Part shown: piece by piece, positions 43,740 to 52,980 of the stretch
Position numbering within the stretch: position 1 is the first letter of the stretch
How the letters are laid out: every line of letters begins with the position of its first letter
Source of the DNA: an uncultured Sutterella sp.
Lineage (GTDB): Bacteria > Pseudomonadota > Gammaproteobacteria > Burkholderiales > Burkholderiaceae_F
DNA: 64,000 nucleotides
Assembly: GCA_905197905.1 (NCBI GenBank)
Contig: CAJKAP010000001.1
Location: forward strand, 348,060 to 412,059
Reading direction: 5' to 3'
The notes under the pieces: model-generated
The model's database searches: none
Seen by the model: only the letters and a program-made list of their open reading frames with translations
What the model was told of the DNA's origin: nothing
Program-made: the position numbers and the translations under genes

Positions 43740-45320
43740 TTAAAGCGCTTTGAGTTGATCCATCGCTTGACTCAAGGTTTCATCTTCTGGCGCTAAATAG
43801 CGACCCGTCGTTGCGACGCTTGCGTGCCCCATCGCGTGCTGCACCACATTCACACTCATCTTGGAGAGCGCTGTCACGGCAAACGTGTGGCGCAACCAGT
43901 GCGTTGAAGCGGCACGCAATTTAGCGGCATCCATCGGGCGCGTGGTGGCCACTTCGTTTGCTACCAGATCAAAAAAGCGAGAGAGCGCACTATAGAGTCC
44001 CGCGCGAGAGAGCGAAGCGTTAGCGTTGCGCCCGCGTCCGAGGTTAATCAGAAGGGGTTCGTCGGGAGGAATTTGTCCCACTGACGGTAAGCCTCTTGCG
44101 GCCATCGCGGCATTGATAATCTCAATTTGCTCAGCGTTAAGCGGCAGACGGCGCACTTTAGCGCCTTTTCCCACCACTTCAATGGCTAAGCGCGTGCTGC
44201 TTCCTAGACGGCGCTCCACGAGCCAGCCCGCTTTCGCGTCAATCATTTCACTCGCACGCATTCCTAAGCTCTTTCCCATCATGAGAATTAACTTCATGCG
44301 CTCACGAGGCCAACCTTCGGGGAGAAGCGCAATATGAGAGACAATCTCTTGCCACTGCTCATCGGTGAGCGATCGATCGGCAAAGGCCTGCGGGACACCC
44401 TCGCCCTTTAAAAGAGGCACCTTGGGGCTCACCTGATCAAAGGGATTGAAAATCAAGTAGCCCGTTTTCTTTAAAAAGTTAAAGAGCTGGCGCACCACAA
44501 CAATGGCATTGTGGCGGCTCGATGACATCAAGGGGCCATTAAAAGGTCGCCACGCGGGCGAGAGGCGCGGCATATTTTTGGGGCCAATCCACTGGTTCTG
44601 AGGGACCTTCCAGGTGCGAGACCAGGTCGCCTCATCCATGCGTCCTAACTGCTCTAACCAGCGAAGGTAAAGAGAGGCGTCCCCAGCTTTAATCGAAGAG
44701 AGCGCAGTGCGGCGTTCAATCAAGCACCAAAGAAGAAAGCGCTCAGCCTCTTTACGATAGTTGCCACGCGTATTTTCATTACTCGCGCGTGCGGCAAGCC
44801 ACGCCCAAATCGCTTCTAAGTCGTTACGAGCTTCTAGAGAGCAACTGCCCTGTGGGGCGCGGTTAATCCCGGCCTCACCGTTGAGCTGGGAGGGGACGCT
44901 CAGAATATCTAAGGGGACAATGCCGTAGTTATCGTCGTCTTCATCCGGGGCATCTTCTGCTGTGACGACTTCACCCGTGAGTTCCGTTGAGGGAGCGTGA
45001 GAAGCGGGGCTTTCTTTTTCGCGAGCAGTGGGCGCCATGCCAGGGAGGTAAAAGCGCTCGGTCACCTCTCCCACGTCTTTTCCGCAGTCAGCAAACCAAT
45101 ACATCAATTCGGTGGCGCAAGCAGCGCTAATTCCCACCACATTACGAAACCACGTTGCTCCCGTTGCGGCCACGCACTCGTAGAGATCCTCTGCCGTAAG
45201 AAGCCCAAAGGCGGCTAGCGGTTGCGCAATCGCCGCAGGGAGAACGTCGGCAAGAAGGGTATCGAATGTGAGTCTCGCTTTCGCAAAAGAATACTTGGAA
45301 GAGGTGGCTTTCTCTGACAT
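43740..45320 (-). CDS. Tyrosine recombinase/integrase with N-terminal extra domain
   Basis: The ATG at 45320 gives 526 residues. An N-terminal helical region (about 1-95) resembles the DUF3701-type domain found in many Burkholderiales integrases. Next come an acidic linker (about 100-150), a SAM-like core-binding domain (about 165-290) and the catalytic domain. The catalytic residues are R355 (SLGMRASEM), K385 (GKGAKV), H474 and R477 (HWLRH), H499 (MGHAS) and Y508 (GRYLAP). The gene is not flanked by phage genes or clear attachment repeats. It may mark the edge of an island that includes the downstream variable region. Confidence 0.88.
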   Translation of the reverse strand: MSEKATSSKYSFAKARLTFDTLLADVLPAAIAQPLAAFGLLTAEDLYECVAATGATWFRNVVGISAACATELMYWFADCGKDVGEVTERFYLPGMAPTAREKESPASHAPSTELTGEVVTAEDAPDEDDDNYGIVPLDILSVPSQLNGEAGINRAPQGSCSLEARNDLEAIWAWLAARASNENTRGNYRKEAERFLLWCLIERRTALSSIKAGDASLYLRWLEQLGRMDEATWSRTWKVPQNQWIGPKNMPRLSPAWRPFNGPLMSSSRHNAIVVVRQLFNFLKKTGYLIFNPFDQVSPKVPLLKGEGVPQAFADRSLTDEQWQEIVSHIALLPEGWPRERMKLILMMGKSLGMRASEMIDAKAGWLVERRLGSSTRLAIEVVGKGAKVRRLPLNAEQIEIINAAMAARGLPSVGQIPPDEPLLINLGRGRNANASLSRAGLYSALSRFFDLVANEVATTRPMDAAKLRAASTHWLRHTFAVTALSKMSVNVVQHAMGHASVATTGRYLAPEDETLSQAMDQLKAL

Positions 45321-45470
45321 GATGGATTCTGGCGTGGCAAAATAGAACCTAATATGTTCATTGTGCCACATTGTGCTTTTGCTGGCGTTCTCTTTTCAAG
45401 TCCGCGAGCGCAAAAGCCGCTTGGCGCGAGAAGAAAGACGCTCTGGTCTCTCAAATCCATTTTTTAGTTT

Positions 45471-47813
45471 ATGAAACGCTCCACTCCTATCGTCATGGCT
45501 GCACTCGTGGCCGGCGTGATCGCGCTTTTGAGTTTTAGTGCGCCCCAAACGGTCCCAGCGCAATCGATCTCTTACCTCGGTATTAATGACGGGAAAAAGA
45601 CGCCGAGCGAGTCGATTCGCGAGCTGATGACCTATACCGATGAGTTCCCCTCAGAGTTGGGCAGTGCTCCGGTGCGTCACGATTTGACGAGCCCGCAGGA
45701 GATGACCCCCGCGCAAGAGCCCCTGATTAAAGACGCGCCCTTTACGCGTCCCATTCGTCTGGGGGTGCAATCCTCACTCTTAAAGAGCTCCCAGCGCGAC
45801 CTCATTATGAAAACGCGCGACCATCTGGTGCGTCTTTATGGGTTGGGGAAAATCAATGTCTTTTATCTTGATGATCAGAGCCTAACCACCGCGATTCGCT
45901 CTGGGCAGGTGGACTTTTTTATTTCCGATGTGAATTACTTTACGCTCGAAGAGGGCTTTGCTTTTGTGGAAGCGTTGGCCTCCCTTTGGCCCTCAGACAG
46001 TGAAACGCCACAAAACGCCACGGCAAGCGTGATTGTGGCAAGAAAAAATGGGGAAGCGGAAGCCCCTGATTTGCATGACTTGGCGACTCGCCCCATTGTG
46101 GCGGTAGCGCCCGAATCGTTGAGTGGGTGGCTTGCTGCCGCGGTGGAACTCAAAAAGCATCACGTCTTTATTGGGGACGATTTGCTCTCGCACACGACCT
46201 TTGCTAATGGAGACGTCTCGGCGGTTTTCACCAAGATGAATATGGATCCGAAGGTCGTAGGGGTGCTCCCCGCCTGTGAACTCGAATACATGGCCGAAAA
46301 GGGCGATATTAAGCTGCGTGACTACTGGGTGATCAATCAGCAAATGAGTGATGGACTTCGTTGCTTACATTCCACTGCCCTTTATCCGAGCTGGGTTTTT
46401 GCCGCTACGAGTGACGTGAAGCCTGCGGTGCGTAAAGCGATTACCACGGCTCTTTTTACGATGGATGGGAAAAATATGTCGGCCGAGTGGTCAATGCCCG
46501 TTTCCAATCGCCCCATCTATGACCTTTTCTATACGCTCAAAATTGGTCCCTATCAGGATTTAGCGCAGTGGAGCTTGCGACGCTTTGTGGAAAGTAATGC
46601 ACAGGTGCTCGCCTTTATTTCGCTCTTACTCTTTATGATTTTGACTTATGCGGGGACGCTTTCCGTGTTGGTGCGTCGTCGCACGAAACTTTTGCGTCAA
46701 GCTTTGGCGGAGCGCGATCAGGCGGACCAAGAAATGCAGGTCTCGCGCCAACATATTGAAAACCTTGAGCGCACGGGGCTCGTGGGGCAGATGTCCACGG
46801 TGATTGCGCATGAATTAAAGCAGCCACTGGGCGCAGTGAGTAACTATGCGAATTCTCTTCTGAGACGCTTAAAGCGAGGCGACATTAATGAAGAGCGCTT
46901 TGAGATGGCGTTGACCGAGATTGTGGAACAAACCGCGCGTGCGAGCGAAATTGTTGAGCGTGTGCGCTCTTACGCCAAGCACGACTATCCGCCACGCAAG
47001 GTGGACGATATCTCTGCCATTATTGATAGCGCGATTCAAACCTTCCGACGCTCTCGCAACACCAAGGCGGCCGTAGTGGTGCGTATGCGCCCCAAGAGCT
47101 TAGCCGAGGTGGATGCTTGGGAAATTGAGTTGGCGATTCTAAACCTTCTGAAAAATGCGGCAGATGCGTTAGCGCCCGTTGCCAACCCGCGTATTGATGT
47201 GCGCTTAGAGCAAGCTGACGATAACGACTGGCGCTTAACGGTAGGAGACAATGGTCCCTACTTAAGTGATGAGGAGCTCGCGCGCTTTTTTAAACCCTTG
47301 CAAACGAGCAAAGGCGAAGCCGGGATGGGGTTAGGGCTTTCGATTGTGGCCAATATTGCTGAACGCCACGCAGGGCATATTACCGTCTCGAGAAATGGGG
47401 AGCGCGGGGTGAAATTCACCATTCTCTTCCCGCGCTATAACGATCCGAACTTAAAGGATCAGGTCCCTTGGCCCAAGGGTGATGAAGAGGTGATTGTCTA
47501 CCAGGCGGGTGGGAATGGCCCGGTGTACCGTAAGACGCTCAACCTACGCGCCATGCGAGAAACTCGTCGCTTGAGTCTTGAGAGCATTGACTTAGCCTTT
47601 GATGAAGGAGAAGTGCCGCGCACGGTGCACTCGAGCGTACTTACAGACGTTGCCCGTGTCATGGAGATGGGTAAACCCCTTTCTGCAGCGCAAAGCGATG
47701 TGACGCATGAAAGCAATCGTGAGAAAGAGCGCAAGTGGATTGATAAAGAGGTCGACCGCTTTGTGAAAGATGCGCTCGATATTGATGAGAGCGATGTGCC
47801 GAGGAACGCTTAA
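45471..47813 (+). CDS. Orphan TtrS-like sensor histidine kinase with phosphonate-type periplasmic domain
   Basis: A 780-residue kinase. A signal/anchor is followed by a periplasmic PhnD-like binding domain (about 90-370, RPIRLGVQSSLLKSSQRD, DFFISDVNYFTLEEG) and a membrane span (about 378-400). The kinase core has H447 (VIAHELKQPLGAVSNYA), N562 (LNLLKNAADAL) and the DNG and GMGLGLS ATP-lid motifs. The layout resembles TtrS, the tetrathionate sensor. About 110 residues follow the ATPase domain without a known motif. No response regulator gene or tetrathionate reductase is adjacent, so target and ligand are unknown. It lies beside a recombinase and a broken CdiA-type gene. Confidence 0.82.
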   Translation: MKRSTPIVMAALVAGVIALLSFSAPQTVPAQSISYLGINDGKKTPSESIRELMTYTDEFPSELGSAPVRHDLTSPQEMTPAQEPLIKDAPFTRPIRLGVQSSLLKSSQRDLIMKTRDHLVRLYGLGKINVFYLDDQSLTTAIRSGQVDFFISDVNYFTLEEGFAFVEALASLWPSDSETPQNATASVIVARKNGEAEAPDLHDLATRPIVAVAPESLSGWLAAAVELKKHHVFIGDDLLSHTTFANGDVSAVFTKMNMDPKVVGVLPACELEYMAEKGDIKLRDYWVINQQMSDGLRCLHSTALYPSWVFAATSDVKPAVRKAITTALFTMDGKNMSAEWSMPVSNRPIYDLFYTLKIGPYQDLAQWSLRRFVESNAQVLAFISLLLFMILTYAGTLSVLVRRRTKLLRQALAERDQADQEMQVSRQHIENLERTGLVGQMSTVIAHELKQPLGAVSNYANSLLRRLKRGDINEERFEMALTEIVEQTARASEIVERVRSYAKHDYPPRKVDDISAIIDSAIQTFRRSRNTKAAVVVRMRPKSLAEVDAWEIELAILNLLKNAADALAPVANPRIDVRLEQADDNDWRLTVGDNGPYLSDEELARFFKPLQTSKGEAGMGLGLSIVANIAERHAGHITVSRNGERGVKFTILFPRYNDPNLKDQVPWPKGDEEVIVYQAGGNGPVYRKTLNLRAMRETRRLSLESIDLAFDEGEVPRTVHSSVLTDVARVMEMGKPLSAAQSDVTHESNREKERKWIDKEVDRFVKDALDIDESDVPRNA

Positions 47814-47838
47814 TTTTTAGGCTAGTGGTTTGTGCTGA

Positions 47839-48438
47839 TATGTTGAATTTCCGATATATAAACACACGAAGAAGAATGAGGGTGAATACTCTCAGATTCT
47901 TGAAGCACAATCTAAAGAAGTGGGTAACCAAACTAAAGCGCAAGGCGATATTACACTTCAAAGCGGGGGTTCCACGCATATTCGTGCCTCTGAAGTAGAT
48001 AGTCAAAAAGGCAACGTGAATATCGTAGCAAAGGGCGATATTTCCATTGAAGAAGGTCGCCAAACCAATGAATATCTCCTTGGGGCAGTTGAAAAAGGGG
48101 GAGGCTTCCTTTCTCGCACGAAAACCCAGAGAAAAGAACATGTGCTCACTGATCGCAGCGTGGCAAGTGATGTCACAGGGAAAGCGGTGCGTATTCTTTC
48201 TGGTGACAACGTGACCATTAAAGGCTCAAACGTTGTTTCTGATGAACGCACTGCGATTGGGGCAGAGCACGACGTGAAGATTGTCGCTTCAACGGACAGT
48301 ACGCTTTCACAAAGTGAAGTGCATCATAAGAAGTCTGGCCTCATGGGAAGTGGCTTTGGGGTGACGATTGGCACGCAGAAGGTGGATACCAAGAGTCAAG
48401 GGGCGAAAGAAAGCGTCTCACAAAGCCATGTCGGTTAA
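47839..48438 (+). pseudogene. CdiA/FhaB-type exoprotein remnant, first part (headless)
   Basis: The open frame begins after a TGA at 47836 without a signal peptide or two-partner-secretion domain. It reads straight into hemagglutinin-type text (TKKNEGEYSQILEAQSKE, GDITLQSGGSTHIRASEV, DGNVNIVAKGDISIEEG-like repeats). It ends at an in-frame TAA at 48436-48438, and the same frame resumes at once with LHGDTLVTAGESYQQ. The 5' half of the gene, which would hold the secretion signal, is gone, and the sensor kinase gene ends only 25 bases before. This is a deletion or rearrangement scar. Confidence 0.72.
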
Positions 48439-50868
48439 CTTCATGGCGATACGCTTGTGACTGCTGGCGAAAGCTACCAACAGGTCGGTAGCACGGTTTC
48501 AGCCCCTGAAGGGAACACCATTATTTCTGCAAAGCGCATTGGTGTAGAAGCCGCAAAGAGCCGTCAAACCACGGACACTGAATATAGTTATCAGCAAAAG
48601 GGTTTGACGGTTGCCTTGAATGCTCCTGTGTTGAGTGCGATTCAAGGTGCGGTCTCAACCGTTTCTTCCGTGAAAGATGTTGGAGTCAGCCAAAATAACC
48701 GCGTCAATGCGATGGCGGTAGCCAATAGTGGCTTCAAAGCGGTTCGTACAGGAAGAGCGTTAAACGAATTAGCGCAAAATCCAGGTGATGCAGCAAAGAA
48801 CGTCAGTGTGTCAATTACCTACGGTCAGCAGAAAAACACGAATGAATCGCACCAAAGTAGCACTGATGCTACACCGAGCCAAGTCTTAGCTGGTGGAAAA
48901 GTCGTGATGTTGGCCAAGGGGAGCGAAGCCTCTGACATTAACGTCACAGGTTCTGACGTCTATGGGAAAGGTGGTACGCACTTAAAGGCGGACCATGAAA
49001 TTAATCTTGAAGCAGCGGAAACCACGGAAACGGAGCGCACCAAGAATAAATCTGCAGGTTGGAATGCTGGTGTTGCGATTTCAGTGGGTAGCAACGGTTA
49101 CTCATTAGGGGTGACGGCGGGTGGCAACTACGGTCGTGGTCATGGTAATGGCGACACGACGAGTTATCGTGCCACACATGTGGGCTCCTTGGAAGGAAAT
49201 ACCACCCTTGAAAGTGGAGAAACCACAACACTCAAAGGCGCACAAGTCCAAGGCAAGCACGTTGAGCTCAAAGTCAAAGACTTAGCCATAGAGAGCGTGC
49301 AAGATACGTTTAAGTATGACGCGAAGCAGATGAATGCGAGCGCGCAGGTCACGGTAGGCTATGGTTTTTCAGCTTCAGCAAGCTTTAATAAGAGTAAGCT
49401 CAAAGCGGATTACGCATCTGTCGCAGAACAAGCTGGAATTCTGGCGGGTGATGAGGGCTATAATGTGGATATTCAAAACCACACCTCGCTCAAAGGAGGG
49501 CTAGTGACCTCAACCCAGAAGGCCGAAGATGAGGGGAAGAACCACTTCTCCACAGGCACACTCAGTAGCGCTGACATCGAAAATCATAACGATGTCAAAG
49601 GCAGTGCTATTGGTTTAGATGTCGCTATGCACGAATCGTTTGATGGTGGCAAGCCTTCTGGCGCTCAAAATTCTGGTGAATCGGCACAAACAAACGACGC
49701 CTCGCAATCCAACAGCTCTTCAGAGAACGCTCAACAAGTCGCTAGCGATAATTCTCTTACCAAGAAACCGACGGAAGCTGAAATTCAGCAAACGAAAGAC
49801 AGTTGGGGCTTTGATCCCGCTTTTGGGAGCGGAAAAGTCTCTGAATCCGAGAGTGGTACGACGAAGAGTGGCATCAACACGAAGAATCTGACGGTAAGAG
49901 AAGATTCAGAAGGCGACTATTCCTCGCTCAGAACTTCTGTGACGACGGACAACTCTCGCGATAGCATGGGTGCTGTGGAAAAGAATTTTGATAAAGAAAA
50001 ACTCCTTGAAGATCTGAACGTTCAAGTTCGAGTAACTAAAGACTTCCGTAAGAATATCAGTAAAGAGGTTGATAAGTACTTTGACAAGAAGCAGGTCGAT
50101 TTGCGCCTTCAACGTGAAGGGATTGACCAACTTCTTAAAGGCGCTCAAACGAAGGAAGAAGTCGATCAATTGCGCAAACAAATTGATCAAATTGATGATC
50201 ATATTTACGAGTTGCAGTACTCGCGTCACTTTGCCAACGCTGTTATGGACTTAGTTGCAGCCAATCCTAAGCTTCCCATCACACAAAATACTTTGCGCAT
50301 GGCTAATACCTATATGAGACAGCAAAGCGTAGCTAATTCCAAGCTCTCTCCCGGGATTACTGATGGCACGACAACGATTAACAACCTTTCTTATAGCTCG
50401 GGAAGTTTTGATGGGTATAAGTTAGGTGGAACTAGAAATAATATTGTAGAAATTTGTGATAGAAATAATAAATTCTGCAAATTAGATAAAACAGATATAT
50501 TTAATAATTATAAATTTAATGAAAGCTTGTCAAATCTTATTCACGATCAGAATAAAAATTTAGGAGGAGCTACAGGAGGATTTCAACCTGTGAAAGGATC
50601 TTGGTTGCTTGGGAATTATGAAATATTCTATTCTGCTGGAAGTGAATCAGATAGGGTTATTGAATCTTTCGCAGGGGTTCATGATTTGATTGGTGGGCAA
50701 ATATTTGGATTTTATGGGAATGATGGGAATACTATTAATAAATCAGAAATTGAAAATATTTTTTCTAATATTACAACTACTGCAGCTATTCCAATGTCAA
50801 TGCCGTTTTCATTATCGGATTTGATTCCTGAAGATGTTATTGAATTTTTAACAAGTTTAAATAAATAA
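48439..50868 (+). pseudogene. CdiA/FhaB-type remnant, second part with AT-rich C-terminal domain
   Basis: This continues in frame after the stop; a GTG at 48457 could restart it for 803 residues. The first 400 residues are filamentous-haemagglutinin-like repeats (GDTLVTAGESYQQVGSTVSA, SDINVTGSDVYGKGGTHLKA). Residues about 410-500 are low-complexity and N/S/Q-rich. From about base 50400 the DNA becomes strongly AT-rich and encodes a distinct tail (GGFQPVKGSWLLGNYEIFYS, RVIESFAGVHDLIGGQIFGF). This has the arrangement of a contact-dependent toxin or terminal module acquired by recombination. No toxin fold is recognised. It is followed by small lipoprotein genes in the place where immunity genes usually sit. 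Confidence 0.68.
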
Positions 50869-50870
50869 AT

Positions 50871-51221
50871 ATGTGTAAAAAAATATATAATTTATTGTTA
50901 ATTTTGTTTTCCTGTGGCTGTACGGTAACAACCTATACTCCTGATTTTGATAATGGATATGTTCTCATCCAAACATTTCAAAAAAAAGAGAGTATTGGAA
51001 AAACAGACTATAAAACAAGAGAAAAAGATGTACTTTTGTGCGGGGTTCTTAACCTTGATAGTGGTACTCTAGACCTTACAAAGAGTTATTCTAAAGAAAT
51101 AGAAAGTCAGGCTGACAAAAGATATAAAGCCTTTTATAAATGTATGATTGAAAAAGGATATATCCATAGATATACATATAATTGCACTAAAGATGGAGAG
51201 GATTTACATGTTTGTAATTAA
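50871..51221 (+). CDS. Four-cysteine lipoprotein, first of three tandem copies (immunity-gene position)
   Basis: A 116-residue protein starting two bases after the CdiA-type remnant. The signal MCKKIYNLLLILFSCGC has a lipobox-like end. The mature part has the shared family pattern R-x-x-D-V-x-x-CG, C-M-x-x-KGY, C, and G-x-D-L-x-x-CN, giving four cysteines that could make two disulfides. It is AT-rich like the end of the preceding gene, which suggests both moved together. Its position is that of an immunity gene. An immunity role is inferred only from position. Confidence 0.6.
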   Translation: MCKKIYNLLLILFSCGCTVTTYTPDFDNGYVLIQTFQKKESIGKTDYKTREKDVLLCGVLNLDSGTLDLTKSYSKEIESQADKRYKAFYKCMIEKGYIHRYTYNCTKDGEDLHVCN

Positions 51222-51224
51222 TAA

Positions 51225-51572
51225 AAAAATCAAATCTTATTTTTATTTATTCCATTACTAATTTCTTCATGCGTCTCGGCTCCAGATAATGAAGATTTTG
51301 ACAATAATTTTTCTTCTCTTCAGGCGGTGCAATATAAAAATACTATAGGTTATACGAATCCAGATCAAAGAAAGAAAGATCTCATAGAATGCGGGTTTAA
51401 GAGATTCGATAATGAGAATTTTAATTTATATGATCTCGAAGAAGGTATGACTTTTGAGAAAATGAAAGAAAAACAAAACAATATGAAAAATTGTATAAAA
51501 AATAAAGGGTATATTATGTTTTTTCCTGCTATGTGTACATATCATGGGCAAGAATTAGGGATATGCAATTAA
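51225..51572 (+). pseudogene. Four-cysteine lipoprotein, second tandem copy, start codon not found
   Basis: The frame reads KNQILFLFIPLLISSC (a good lipobox) directly after a stop at 51222. It continues through NPDQRKKDLIECGF, NCIKNKGYIMFFPAMC and GQELGICN. It clearly matches the first and third copies but has no standard start codon before the signal peptide. Either the start has been lost or a rare codon is used. A GTG at 51327 would give a form without a signal peptide, which is unlikely to be functional as a lipoprotein. AT-rich. Confidence 0.55.
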
Positions 51573-51574
51573 TT

Positions 51575-51865
51575 ATGAAAATACGTTTAATCTTACCTTT
51601 CCTGATTATTCCATTGATAACCAGTTGTGTAGTGCGAGCGTACCTTCGCGATGAACCCTATGTGTATGTGCCAGGTTTCCAAAAGCCTATGACCAAAAGC
51701 TACACGGATGCAAAGCAACGCGCTCAGGACGTTGAGGCTTGCGGTTTTAATCGCGATTCAAAAAACGCCGTGATTTCTTGCATGAAGAAGAAAGGCTACG
51801 TGTACTTTAACCATGATATCTGTTTTCGTTACGGCCTAGACTTGGGTCTGTGTAATGTTGATTGA
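51575..51865 (+). CDS. Four-cysteine lipoprotein, third tandem copy
   Basis: The ATG at 51575 gives 96 residues with a clear lipoprotein signal (MKIRLILPFLIIPLITSC). The shared pattern follows: KQRAQDVEACGF, CMKKKGYVYFNHDIC and GLDLGLCN. Its base composition and codon use are closer to the rest of the chromosome than those of the first two copies. It may be the older resident copy of the family, with the others arriving with the AT-rich block. The frame opens at 51533 within the preceding copy, but that extension would displace the signal peptide. Confidence 0.62.
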   Translation: MKIRLILPFLIIPLITSCVVRAYLRDEPYVYVPGFQKPMTKSYTDAKQRAQDVEACGFNRDSKNAVISCMKKKGYVYFNHDICFRYGLDLGLCNVD

Positions 51866-52238
51866 TAGCGTTAACTTCAGCACTATTTAGCAATCTACAA
51901 CAGCGCCGCGTGAGGTAGTGAAACCAAAGCGTGGCGTTTCTTTTTCTTTTCGGAAAGCCTCTCTGAGAGGGAAAGTTAGAAGTTTGTAGGAAATGACGCT
52001 TTTTTCACGATTTCGTTCAGTTTGATTGACCAAAAGGAAAAAATGGTTAAGTCTCGAAGAAAAAGCAAAAAGACTCTCATCGGCATTTTTTTGACCGCAA
52101 TTTCTCTTCTCTAGAGAAAAGAAGAGAGCCCTTCCAGATTGCCTAAAAGTTGAGCAACGAGAAGCTTGCAAACCTCCCAAACGTGAAAAAACATTTCTTA
52201 AGAAAAGCCCTCTTTTTGGAGAAAAATCTCCCACTAGA

Positions 52239-52253
52239 TGAGAATTATTCTTA
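52239..52253. promoter_or_regulatory. Weaker Fur-like site
   Basis: TGAGAAT-T-ATTCTTA matches 10 of 14 arms of the 7-1-7 pattern; the wider 19-base GATGAGAATTATTCTTATC matches 13 of 19 positions of the classic Fur box. Confidence 0.35.
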
Positions 52254-52622
52254 TCTGCTAAATCCTCTCTATCCCCCACAATTATTGGTAGTTTCCCTAT
52301 AGCGATTTTTCTTTTTGAGGCGTTTAAAAGGAAAAAGTTTTCTTAAGAATAGGAGAGAAAAAATGCGCAAAAGAAAATTTTGTTACCTATCGCTGAATAA
52401 TTTTCTATTGTTTCTATCTATCAGAAAAACCCTTTAAGACGAACCATCGTTAAGAAAAAACCGAACGATTTTCGCTCTTTGTGAAGATAAACTTTACACG
52501 CAACCAAAGATCAGGAAATAGGGTAGATCGAGGTGAAACACTCTCACTAATGTCAAAAATGACAGTGCCTAATTTCATAATTGATGTGCTGAAAGGGAAT
52601 ACCATGAGAGATTTTCAGGGAT

Positions 52623-52637
52623 TGAGAATCATTATCA
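52623..52637. promoter_or_regulatory. Strong Fur-like site
   Basis: TGAGAAT-C-ATTATCA matches 13 of 14 arms of TGATAAT-N-ATTATCA. It lies 484 bases before the mccA start, too far for simple promoter control unless a transcript starts nearby. It could govern an unseen small RNA. Confidence 0.55.
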
Positions 52638-52738
52638 AAAAGGAGTAGTGGAGACTTTCACTAAACGGGTGTTCTCTTCTTTTTAACACTGAATTTTTTG
52701 ATTTCTTCTTCTCCCTACTCTAAGAGGGAAAGAGAATG

Positions 52739-52773
52739 AAAATCGTGATTTTTTATTGACACAAAAATCGTGA
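52739..52773. repeat. Two copies of AAAATCGTGA upstream of mccA
   Basis: AAAATCGTGA occurs at 52739-52748 and at 52764-52773, 25 bases apart. The same core appears as both arms of the palindrome before the permease gene at 56676. It is a candidate operator shared across the sulfite locus. Confidence 0.5.
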
Positions 52774-52795
52774 ATGTGAGGATCTTTACTTTCTT

Positions 52796-52809
52796 TTGGT
52801 TTAGATCAA
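52796..52809. promoter_or_regulatory. FNR-like site upstream of mccA
   Basis: TTGGT-TTAG-ATCAA differs from the FNR consensus TTGAT-N4-ATCAA at one position. It lies 312 bases before the mccA start and suggests anaerobic induction. Confidence 0.5.
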
Positions 52810-52873
52810 AAGTACTTATTTCTCCTCTCCAAACGCACTATCTTAAGTGAAGATTAAGCAGTAGAGTGAAGCT

Positions 52874-52980
52874 GTAGCCAAAAGGTCCCCAAGAAACCTT
52901 TTGACTACATGACCTCAGTCTCTAAGAGGAAAAGCGATTAGCCCCTGAGCTGCCCCGCTCACCCACCCAACTCGGTTGGG
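52874..52980 (+). promoter_or_regulatory. Hairpins in the mccA leader
   Basis: GTAG-cc-AAAAGGT pairs with ACCTTTT-ga-CTAC (52874-52908), and CCCAAC pairs with GTTGGG (52966-52980). They would form in a long 5' leader of mccA if transcription starts near the FNR-like site. Confidence 0.4.

Noticed and set aside
51887..52279. A 130-residue minus-strand frame in the gap before mccA
   Set aside because: No ribosome site, no domain, and a composition like the surrounding non-coding AT-rich DNA. It also overlaps a Fur-like site.
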